The notes under the pieces are model-generated. The model worked only from the letters and a program-made list of their open reading frames with translations, was not told the DNA's origin and ran no database searches. Below are positions 1 to 5,946 of a stretch of DNA of 6,029 nt, piece after piece. Origin of the DNA: Desulfobacterales bacterium (GTDB taxonomy: Bacteria; Desulfobacterota; Desulfobacteria; Desulfobacterales; Desulfosalsimonadaceae); NCBI GenBank assembly GCA_029933295.1, contig JAOZOL010000089.1, forward strand, positions 2,648 through 8,676. The letters run 5' to 3'. How positions within the stretch are numbered: the stretch's first letter is position 1; each line of letters begins with the position of its first letter. A program made the position numbers and the translations under genes.

Positions 1-755
1 AAAGCATCTAAATCCAGAATATCCTCTGCTTCTTCCTCATCGCCTTCAATGTCTTCAAAAGCAATTTCGTCGGATTCTTCTTCCTCGCCTTCAATATCTT
101 CAAAAGCAATTTCATCGGCTCCATAGGCTTCTTCTTCCCCAGATTCGAGATCATCTAAAGATAAAATTTCCCCGTCTTCTTCCGGCGTATCTTCAAGCAG
201 TGAATCAAACGAAACCTCTTGCGATGACTCAGATGCTGATTCGAGATCCATCAGATCAACGACCTCTTTATCAGCCGATTCTATGTCTGATGCCATAATT
301 TCTTGAGTTATATCACCAGCTTTCAGGTCGGCTAAATTTATTTCCTGAGTTGTATAAGCATCTTCTTCCAGTTTATCAAAAAGTGCTTCTGTTTCTTTTT
401 CAAACTCAGCGGCATCGGCCATATCTGACGTCATATCTTTTTCATCATTTATCTCGCCGAATTCATCATCAATGGCTTCATCAATTTCAGAAGGAATCTC
501 TGCGGATTTGATGGGTTCTGAGTCAAAATCATCTTCAAAGGCCTTGTCCAAAGCTTTTTCAAATGCATCCTCATCAAATTCGTCATTATTGGCTGCTTCA
601 GACACCAATTCAGTAGGCTTTTCCGGCTCCACATATGGCGGATAAGCAATAAACACCTGCTGGCATTTGGAACATTTGACAGTAGAACCTGTTTCTTTTA
701 TTAGGCTGGATTTGATTTTAAAACTCGTACCACAAGCCTCACAGGTAATAATCAT
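1..755 (-). CDS. MJ0042-type zinc-ribbon protein with long acidic region, 3' end outside window
   Basis: The reading frame opens with ATG at 755-753 and stays open to the window edge (251 complete codons, no stop), so the C-terminus is missing. Residues 1-35 form a zinc ribbon: Cys5-x2-Cys8 and Cys28-x2-Cys31, with the spacing, G23 and trailing V-F (34-35) typical of the MJ0042 family. After about residue 45 the protein is low-complexity and very acidic, roughly a third or more Asp/Glu, and includes two in-frame copies of a 15-residue unit with core DEIAFEDIEG. In deltaproteobacteria this layout often continues into a transmembrane helix and a DUF3426 domain, which would lie left of the window; that is inference. 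An AGAGG ribosome-binding site sits at 763-767, 7 nt before the ATG. The 16-nt gap behind hpt suggests cotranscription. Function is unknown; metal binding and a protein-interaction or envelope/regulatory role are plausible. Confidence 0.85.
   Translation of the reverse strand, partial: MIITCEACGTSFKIKSSLIKETGSTVKCSKCQQVFIAYPPYVEPEKPTELVSEAANNDEFDEDAFEKALDKAFEDDFDSEPIKSAEIPSEIDEAIDDEFGEINDEKDMTSDMADAAEFEKETEALFDKLEEDAYTTQEINLADLKAGDITQEIMASDIESADKEVVDLMDLESASESSQEVSFDSLLEDTPEEDGEILSLDDLESGEEEAYGADEIAFEDIEGEEEESDEIAFEDIEGDEEEAEDILDLDA
29..118. repeat. Two tandem 45-bp units inside the acidic coding region
   Basis: Bases 29-73 and 74-118 align at an exact 45-base offset with scattered substitutions. 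The best-conserved part is cgccttcaat (41-50 and 86-95) followed by tcttcaaaagcaatttc. The unit is a multiple of three and encodes, on the minus strand, a 15-residue acidic repeat containing DEIAFEDIEG. It looks like an internal duplication of coding sequence rather than a mobile or regulatory repeat. Confidence 0.8.
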
Positions 756-771
756 GTTAATTCCTCTTTGA

Positions 772-1290
772 TTATAATTTTAAATGATGTATTGCCGGCA
801 AATTCCTGTATTTTTCAGAATAATCAAGGCCGTACCCCACCAGGAATCCACTTTCAGTTTCATGACAGACATAATCAACGTGACATTTAATTTTGCGTCG
901 TTCATGTTTATCGATTAACGAACAAACCCTTATACTTTCAGGGTTATAAGACTTCAAATGCCTGATAAGTTTTGTCATGGTCAACCCGGTGTCAATAATA
1001 TCTTCTACAACCAGAACATTTTTACCCTGTAAATTTGATGTTACATCACGTTTCAGTATAATATTGCCGGATGAAGTATCATTATCCCCGTAACTTGACA
1101 ATTGAACAAAATCAATCTCAACCGGTATCGTCATCCGCCTCATGAGATCACTTAGAAAAACAAACGCCCCTTTTAACACACCGATCAGAATAAGTTGTCT
1201 GTCCTGAAAATCTTTGGAAATCTTTTGTGCAAGCAGCGAGACCTTTTTATCAATTTCTTCAGCTGTCAACACGCAAACAAGTTCCGGCAT
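772..1290 (-). CDS. hpt: Hypoxanthine phosphoribosyltransferase
   Basis: Cytosolic purine-salvage enzyme that converts hypoxanthine (often also guanine) plus PRPP to IMP (GMP) and pyrophosphate. From the ATG at 1290 the product is 172 residues, normal for bacterial HPRT. Visible motifs: LKG at 39-41 (diphosphate loop), SSYG at 65-68 on the flexible catalytic loop, the PRPP signature VVEDIIDTG at 94-102 with the acidic pair E96/D97 and D100, the purine-contact Lys128 in LIDK, and the C-terminal run GYGLDYSEKYRNLP (152-165). An upstream in-frame TTG at 1324-1326 would add 12 residues and has a GGTGA 9 nt before it. I prefer the ATG because MPELV...TAEEI is where family proteins normally begin, although the Shine-Dalgarno before it is poor. 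It is preceded by a good promoter at 1428-1456 and followed 16 nt later by the zinc-ribbon gene, so the two probably form an operon. Confidence 0.95.
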   Translation of the reverse strand: MPELVCVLTAEEIDKKVSLLAQKISKDFQDRQLILIGVLKGAFVFLSDLMRRMTIPVEIDFVQLSSYGDNDTSSGNIILKRDVTSNLQGKNVLVVEDIIDTGLTMTKLIRHLKSYNPESIRVCSLIDKHERRKIKCHVDYVCHETESGFLVGYGLDYSEKYRNLPAIHHLKL

Positions 1291-1427
1291 ATTTGGTACC
1301 GTATATTTTTTATAGATAAAATGCAAGCAATTGCGTCACCATAAATCGGCTGTCGGCAATTTTATTTTTTCAAACATTTTGCCTGAAATCATGCTGCCTG
1401 GGGTAGAACTATATTATTTATCATTTG

Positions 1428-1456
1428 ACCATATATTCAAGATAGGCTTTTGTCAA
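1428..1456 (-). promoter_or_regulatory. Sigma70-type promoter for hpt
   Basis: Read on the minus strand, a perfect -35 TTGACA (1451-1456) is followed by a 17-nt spacer and a -10 TATGGT (1428-1433, 4 of 6 consensus). It lies downstream of the J-protein terminator and upstream of hpt, giving a leader of roughly 130 nt to the ATG at 1290. Position and spacing support it; it is predicted from sequence only. Confidence 0.6.
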
Positions 1457-1515
1457 TAAATTTACCGTATTCCTCGTGCTGGTTACATAATACATGCTGT
1501 CATAGAGTGGCACAT

Positions 1516-1552
1516 AAAAAAACCGGCAACCAGAATTTTTTCCGGTTGCCGG
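1516..1552 (-). terminator. Intrinsic terminator after the J-protein gene
   Basis: A perfect 9-bp GC-rich stem, CCGGCAACC (1523-1531) with GGTTGCCGG (1544-1552), encloses a 12-nt loop. On the minus strand the hairpin is followed directly by seven T residues (1522 down to 1516). It lies 35 nt past the stop of the J-protein gene and ahead of the hpt promoter, so it separates the two transcription units. The plus-strand side lacks a T tract, so it is unidirectional. Confidence 0.9.
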
Positions 1553-1587
1553 CTAAAAGGCCATACTAACAATCGCCCGTAAATTTT

Positions 1588-2526
1588 TTACAAACCGGTT
1601 TCAGCAAGGCGTTTGATTAATTTTTTTTGGTCTTTATTCAGTTTTTTCGGCATTGAAATATGAATTACAACATACAGATCACCGGAACCGCTGCCTTTCA
1701 TGTGGGGGATGCCGTTTCCAGCAAGACGCATCTTGTTTTTGTGTTTTGTGCCAGGCGGAATTTTTAATTTCAGCTGTTTGCCGTCTATGGTCGGTATTGA
1801 AATCTGTGTTCCAAGTAGCGCTTCGGACAGTTTGATTTCCCGATTTAAATACAAATCATTGCCTTTATGCTGAAAAACAGGGTCACCCACAATCTTGGAC
1901 TTAATATAAAGATCTCCTGCCGGGCCGCCATAAGGGCTGGGTTGTCCACGTCCGGCAATACGCAGCTTTTTCCCCGTGATCATCCCCCTGGGAATTTTGA
2001 TCGTTAAGGTTTCAGTCCCGCCGGTTGGATTTTGAATGGATACGGTTTTTGAGGTTCCGGTGGCAATATCATAAAGGGTTAAGGGGATTTCATATTCAAC
2101 GTCAGAACCTTTTACCGGAGCCGACTGCTGCTGTCTTCCCCCGCCGAAATTGAACATGGACTCCGGGTTAAACGAAAAACGTCTTTTCCCGCCGCCCATT
2201 TTACGACCACCGGAAAAAAATGCACCGCCGCCAAAACCGAATTCTTTGAGGATGTCTTCAATGTTAGAGCCCCTGAAAATATCCTCCTGGGAAAACTGCT
2301 GCTGAAATCCTTCAGAGCCGAATGTATCATATTGCTTGCGCTTTTCCGTATCACTCAATACCGCATACGCCTCGCTGATTTCTTTGAATTTTTCTTCGTT
2401 CGTCTTGTTTCCCGCAGCATGATCCGGGTGGTATTTCATGGCAAGCTTGCGATATGCTTTTTTTATTTCTTCGCTGCTTGCATTTTTGCTGACACCAAGA
2501 CTTTTATAATAATCCTTTCCGGCCAT
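1588..2526 (-). CDS. Class B (DnaJ/CbpA-type) J-domain co-chaperone
   Basis: Cytosolic Hsp40 co-chaperone that would stimulate DnaK ATPase activity and deliver substrates. The 312-residue length matches CbpA-like proteins. The J domain spans about residues 5-69, with the essential HPD at 33-35. A Gly/Phe-rich linker follows (about 94-130, FGFGGG and FNFGGG). Two beta-sandwich C-terminal domains occupy about 140-215 and 216-295, the second starting near GNDLY (222-226). There is no CxxCxGxG zinc-finger region and in fact no cysteine anywhere, so this is not canonical class A DnaJ. The ATG is preceded by GGAG at 2537-2540 with a 10-nt spacer. It follows mnmG by 84 nt on the same strand and ends at a strong terminator. 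CbpA is the closest functional label, but orthology to E. coli cbpA is not shown. Confidence 0.93.
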   Translation of the reverse strand: MAGKDYYKSLGVSKNASSEEIKKAYRKLAMKYHPDHAAGNKTNEEKFKEISEAYAVLSDTEKRKQYDTFGSEGFQQQFSQEDIFRGSNIEDILKEFGFGGGAFFSGGRKMGGGKRRFSFNPESMFNFGGGRQQQSAPVKGSDVEYEIPLTLYDIATGTSKTVSIQNPTGGTETLTIKIPRGMITGKKLRIAGRGQPSPYGGPAGDLYIKSKIVGDPVFQHKGNDLYLNREIKLSEALLGTQISIPTIDGKQLKLKIPPGTKHKNKMRLAGNGIPHMKGSGSGDLYVVIHISMPKKLNKDQKKLIKRLAETGL

Positions 2527-2570
2527 TATCGATTTTCTCCGTTATTCTCTGATTTCCCTGCAAAAGCAAC

Positions 2571-2599
2571 AATATAAACTGCTTATATAATAATACCAA
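2571..2599 (-). promoter_or_regulatory. Possible promoter for the J-protein gene
   Basis: In the 84-nt gap after mnmG the minus strand has TTGGTA (2594-2599, 4 of 6), a 17-nt spacer and TATATT (2571-2576, 5 of 6). The gene could also be reached by read-through from mnmG, because no terminator is visible after the mnmG stop. The region is AT-rich, so a chance match is possible. Confidence 0.35.
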
Positions 2600-2610
2600 A
2601 GACGTTATTG

Positions 2611-4482
2611 TCAAGCACCACGCGCCTTTAATGCAATCATCAGAACCGATAAAGCTGCCGGTGTTATGCCGACCATGCGGGACGCCTGCCCCAGGGAAAC
2701 CGGCCTTATGGCTGACAGTTTTTCCTTTAATTCATTGGATAGTCCATGCACTGCATTAAAATCAAACCCTTTTGGAATTTTTTTGGTTTCCAGCGTTATA
2801 AATTTTTCAATTTCTTTTAACTGCTTTTTAATATATCCGTCATATTTTATATCAATTTCCACCTGCCGGACAACCCGTGTATTTAATTTTTCATCGTTTG
2901 GTGCAAATGTGGTCACAATATCATAATCCAGCTCGCTTCGTTTTAATAACTGATCAAGATGTACTCCATTATCGATGGGGTTGGAGTTGTGATCCTGCAA
3001 ATATTGGTTCACTTTTTCTACCGGTTTAATAACAGTCCTTTGGATACGATTAATTTCCTGCCCAATCTGTTTTTTTCGTTCAACAACATCTTTTAATGTA
3101 TCAGAATCGATCAGCCCAAGTTCATGGCCGGCAGCCGTTAACCGGAGATCCGCATTGTCCTCCCTCAGCACCAGCCGATATTCAGCCCTTGAAGTAAACA
3201 TACGATACGGTTCGTTTGTTCCCAGGGTCACCAGATCATCCACCATGACTCCCATATATGCCTGGGACCGATCCAGTAAAAATGCCGGGCGTCCCTGTAT
3301 GCGGCTTGCTGCATTGATACCTGCCCATAACCCCTGAGCAGCCGCTTCTTCATACCCGGATGTGCCGTTTATTTGGCCCGCCATATAAAGGCCTGAAATT
3401 AACTTGGTTTCCAACGTCGGCTGCAACTGAATCGGGTTCACAAAGTCATATTCAATGGCATATGCCGGCCGGATGATTTCTGCCTCTCCCAGCCCTTCAA
3501 TAGACCGAACGACATCAAGTTGAATTTCCATGGGAAGGCTGTTTCCCAGTCCGCTGGCATAAATTTCATCTGTATCAAGCCCTTCCGGTTCAAGTATGAT
3601 CTGATGACGGTCCCGATCCGGAAACTTCACCACCTTGTCTTCAAACGACGGACAGTATCTTGCTGATTTTCCGGAAATCCGGCCTCCGTAAAGGGATGAA
3701 TATTTAAGGTTGTCCTGCACGATGCGGATGGTATTGGTTTTAGCATGACCGATATAGCTTGGCAGCCGGGTCGTGATTATTTTTTTTGTGGAAAAAGAAA
3801 AGGGTTCAATCGGATCATCGCTGTCCTGGCGGACAAATTTTGAAAAATCGATGCTGTCTTTATGGAGACGTGGCGGTGTTCCGGTTTTTAATCGGCCTAA
3901 ATTAAATCCAAGTTCTTTAAGGTGCGCGGGCAGGTCGTATGACGCGAACTCACCGGCTCGACCGGCCTTAAATGACCGTGATCCTATATGGACAAGACCG
4001 CTTAAAAACGTCCCTGTGGCCAGAACCACCGTATCGGCCTGGAATCCGTACCCTGTATGATCCAGAATGCCGATAACCTTTTTTTCTTCCATCATCAATC
4101 GATCAACCCGACCCTGTTTCACATCAAGGTTTTCTGTCTTTTCAATAATCGACTTCATAGCAATATGATAACGGATTTTATCATTTTGCGTTCTGGAGGA
4201 ATGGACCGCCGGTCCCTTTTTGGTATTTAACTTGCGGTAGGCAATGGCTGTTTTGTCCGTTATTTTTGCCATTTCACCGCCCAGGGCATCGATTTCCCTG
4301 ACCAACTGGCCTTTTGCCATTCCCCCTATGGATGGACTGCAGGGCATTGCCGCGATTTTATCCAGATCGATCGCCATTAACATCACACGACATCCCATCC
4401 GGGCGGCGGCAAGCGCCGCTTCACACCCAGCATGACCGGCTCCGACAACTATCACATCATATTTTTTGGAATAAACAGCCAT
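2611..4482 (-). CDS. mnmG: tRNA U34 5-carboxymethylaminomethyl synthase, FAD-dependent subunit MnmG (GidA)
   Basis: With the GTPase MnmE, MnmG installs the carboxymethylaminomethyl (or aminomethyl) group at C5 of wobble uridine 34 in certain tRNAs, using FAD, NADH and methylenetetrahydrofolate. The 623-residue length is typical. Visible landmarks: the FAD-binding dinucleotide motif VVGAGHAGCEAA (12-23), catalytic Cys48 in PCSPSIGG (E. coli Cys47), TGTPPRL (200-206), catalytic Cys277 in ARYCPSFEDK, and the second family signature GQINGTSGYEEAAAQG (369-384). The C-terminal helical domain that contacts MnmE and tRNA is complete (about 460-623). The start is fixed by an in-frame TAA immediately before the ATG; the nearest purine-rich GGGAG is 17 nt upstream, so the ribosome-binding site is poor. 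mnmE, rsmG and parAB, frequent neighbours elsewhere, are not here; instead a radical SAM gene is divergent. Confidence 0.98.
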   Translation of the reverse strand: MAVYSKKYDVIVVGAGHAGCEAALAAARMGCRVMLMAIDLDKIAAMPCSPSIGGMAKGQLVREIDALGGEMAKITDKTAIAYRKLNTKKGPAVHSSRTQNDKIRYHIAMKSIIEKTENLDVKQGRVDRLMMEEKKVIGILDHTGYGFQADTVVLATGTFLSGLVHIGSRSFKAGRAGEFASYDLPAHLKELGFNLGRLKTGTPPRLHKDSIDFSKFVRQDSDDPIEPFSFSTKKIITTRLPSYIGHAKTNTIRIVQDNLKYSSLYGGRISGKSARYCPSFEDKVVKFPDRDRHQIILEPEGLDTDEIYASGLGNSLPMEIQLDVVRSIEGLGEAEIIRPAYAIEYDFVNPIQLQPTLETKLISGLYMAGQINGTSGYEEAAAQGLWAGINAASRIQGRPAFLLDRSQAYMGVMVDDLVTLGTNEPYRMFTSRAEYRLVLREDNADLRLTAAGHELGLIDSDTLKDVVERKKQIGQEINRIQRTVIKPVEKVNQYLQDHNSNPIDNGVHLDQLLKRSELDYDIVTTFAPNDEKLNTRVVRQVEIDIKYDGYIKKQLKEIEKFITLETKKIPKGFDFNAVHGLSNELKEKLSAIRPVSLGQASRMVGITPAALSVLMIALKARGA

Positions 4483-4607
4483 TTATTATTATGTTTAAAC
4501 TCCCATGTTTTCTTTTGTAACCATTGCGATACCTATCAAGTATATGGTAATGCGTAACAAAAAAACAAAATAATTTAAAATAAAAATGAATTTCATAGCC
4601 TGATTTT
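4483..4607. promoter_or_regulatory. Divergent promoter region between mnmG and the radical SAM gene
   Basis: This 125-nt AT-rich intergenic region must serve both outward-facing genes. I could not find a strong sigma70 pair in either direction. A TATACT on the minus strand (4539-4544) is a possible -10 for mnmG, and TAAAAT (4576-4581) a possible -10 for the plus-strand gene, but neither has a good -35. An imperfect dyad is centred near 4539 (GCGATACC 4526-4533 against GGTAATGC 4546-4553) and could be an operator or chance. Neither gene has a well-spaced Shine-Dalgarno. Confidence 0.4.
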
Positions 4608-5531
4608 ATGGAAAACAGATTTTACGATTTAAATACTTATTTTAAAAATATATTCGGTCACCGGGTGCATAAAATTACCGTTGACGCAGGAATGTCATGT
4701 CCCAACCGTGACGGTACGTTATCTACACGCGGGTGTATCTTCTGCAACCAGAGCGGCTCCGGGACCGGATTTTATAAAAAAGGCATTTGTGTTGCCGATC
4801 AGATTATCCGGGCCAAAAAATATGTCATTAAACGATATAAAGCAAAAAAATTTATTGCCTATTTCCAAGCTTATACAAACACCTATGCGCCCATCGACAA
4901 ATTAAAGCGCCTCTATGATGAAGCCCTTGGCGTCGAAGGGGTGGCCGGCCTTTCCATCGGGACCAGACCGGACTGTGTGAATGATGAAATATTAACACTT
5001 TTGCAGACATATGCAAAAAAATATCTGATCTGGATTGAATACGGTCTTCAGTCGGTTCATGATCAAACGCTGTTGTTAATCAACCGGGGGCATGATTTTA
5101 AAGCATTTAAAAATGCTGTAGAAATTACGCAGAACCGAGGCATTAAAATTTGTGCCCATGTTATTCTCGGGCTGCCCAATGAATCAAAACAACAAATGAT
5201 TGAAACTGCCAAAATGCTTGCCCGAATGGGAATAGACGGGTTAAAACTCCATCTTTTGTATGTGATTAAGGGGACTGAACTTGAAAAAAGGTATCAGCAG
5301 GGAAGATATACCTGTTTAACGCAGGAAGAATACGCTGATATTGTATGTGATTTTCTGGCCCACACCCCTGAAAATGTTGTTATCCAGAGATTAACCAGCG
5401 ATCCGCATCCCAGGGAACTTGTGGCACCTGCCTGGTCGCTTCAAAAAGCTGAAACCCTTTCTCTTATCCAGCAGACATTTGAAGATAAAAATTTATTCCA
5501 GGGCATTTATTTAAAAAAAAATCTTCCATAA
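4608..5531 (+). CDS. TIGR01212/YhcC-YtqA family radical SAM protein
   Basis: A 307-residue radical SAM enzyme, close to the usual length of the YhcC/YtqA family. The Fe4S4-binding cysteines are Cys31, Cys43 and Cys46 (C-x11-C-x2-C within CPNRDGTLSTRGCIFC), the expanded spacing characteristic of this family rather than the classic CX3CX2C. Other family landmarks are YFQAYTNTYAP (85-95), SIGTRPDC (116-123), EYGLQS (144-149), HVILGLP (184-190) and the KGTELEK block (221-227). As I recall, the Bacillus homologue YtqA (MnmL) acts on the cmnm5 side chain of wobble uridine, downstream of MnmG/MnmE; transfer of that role here is inference, supported by divergent adjacency to mnmG. An in-frame TAG at 4596-4598 limits the start to 4608 or later. 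No Shine-Dalgarno is visible, so the start is supported mainly by family alignment. Confidence 0.92.
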   Translation: MENRFYDLNTYFKNIFGHRVHKITVDAGMSCPNRDGTLSTRGCIFCNQSGSGTGFYKKGICVADQIIRAKKYVIKRYKAKKFIAYFQAYTNTYAPIDKLKRLYDEALGVEGVAGLSIGTRPDCVNDEILTLLQTYAKKYLIWIEYGLQSVHDQTLLLINRGHDFKAFKNAVEITQNRGIKICAHVILGLPNESKQQMIETAKMLARMGIDGLKLHLLYVIKGTELEKRYQQGRYTCLTQEEYADIVCDFLAHTPENVVIQRLTSDPHPRELVAPAWSLQKAETLSLIQQTFEDKNLFQGIYLKKNLP

Positions 5532-5604
5532 TGCCATGCCGCCGGCAAAAAATAACATAACAGTCCGCAAAATATAATTTCAATTTTCACATCGAAAAAA
5601 TTTA

Positions 5605-5772
5605 CCTTTCAGACCATCCTTTTTTTCATTAAAACGGCCGGACACGGGTAAAAAAAGCACCGGCCTGGGGTTGAATTTTGTCAAAGAAGTCGCGGATCTC
5701 CACTACGGGTCCGTTAAACTGGAAAATAAAAAAAACGGCGGGGTAAAAGCGACACTGACATTGCCGGTGTAA
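5605..5772 (+). pseudogene. 3' remnant of a CreC-like sensor histidine kinase
   Basis: The frame ending at TAA 5770-5772 encodes a clear C-terminal end of a GHKL ATPase domain: FFSLKRPDTGKKSTGLGL, then NFVKEVADLHYGSVKLEN and a GGVKATLTLPV end. FFSLxRP plus the STGLGL (G2 box) matches CreC-type two-component sensors, whose proteins end just this way. The open frame reaches back only to 5578 (in-frame TAA at 5575-5577). It has no plausible start codon before the G2 box and lacks the N box, DHp/phosphoacceptor histidine and sensor regions. About 50 recognisable residues remain, so it cannot be a working kinase. The 5' part is absent from the window: the radical SAM gene ends only about 75 nt upstream. 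No partner response regulator is present. Confidence 0.75.
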
Positions 5773-5786
5773 ATAAGAATTGGTAT

Positions 5787-5946
5787 TTACTCTAATTTTT
5801 CAATATCGGCCAAATCCTGCAACCGGCCTGTCGCACGTTTATTGTTTTTCAAATTTTCGATATCGATAAAATTTATTTTAAAGCCTTGAATTTCTATTTT
5901 CGTTTAACAACTCTATAAACTCTTTGAAGTCTTTGCTCAGCATCAT
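5787..5946 (-). pseudogene. Internally deleted nucleotidyltransferase-like gene (N- and C-terminal stubs only)
   Basis: A GGAGGT (5947-5952) precedes ATGATG (5941-5946), starting MMLSKDFKEFIELLNENR, which is how a common family of small nucleotidyltransferase-fold proteins begins; there it is normally followed by a VKYLIVGGYA-type segment. Here the frame instead stops at 5878-5880 after 22 codons. In a different frame (5787-5903) the sequence gives IEIQGFKINFIDIENLKNN and then KRATGRLQDLADIEKLE with a stop, which is the usual C-terminal end of the same family. The whole catalytic core (the GG...DxD region) and the middle are missing, and the two stubs are out of frame. A single internal deletion with its join near 5890-5903 explains this. 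Identification is from memory of the family's two ends, and no function remains. Confidence 0.7.

Noticed and set aside
449..649. 66-residue minus-strand open frame
   Set aside because: It is a shadow, in another frame, of the zinc-ribbon/acidic gene, whose own frame has four metal-binding cysteines and a proper ribosome-binding site.
1336..1392. An 18-codon open frame in the hpt leader (minus strand, starts MISGKMFEK) ending just before the TTG
   Set aside because: No good ribosome-binding site and no attenuator-like hairpin or codon bias; an open frame this short is expected by chance.
2112..2577. Open frames on both strands over the 5' part of the J-protein gene
   Set aside because: They overlap a gene with full J-domain and C-terminal homology and show no recognisable protein features.
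2574..2593. AT-only hairpin (ATATAA/TTATAT) after mnmG
   Set aside because: Six A-T pairs make a weak stem with no T tract; it coincides with a possible promoter and is not a credible terminator.
2666..4520. Several plus-strand open frames of 60-95 codons antisense to mnmG
   Set aside because: All are shadows of an intact, full-length mnmG.
5536..5552. Small GC-rich palindrome (TGCCGCCGGCA) just after the radical SAM gene, considered as a terminator
   Set aside because: Only a 4-bp stem is feasible and it is followed by A residues, not a T tract, on the plus strand.
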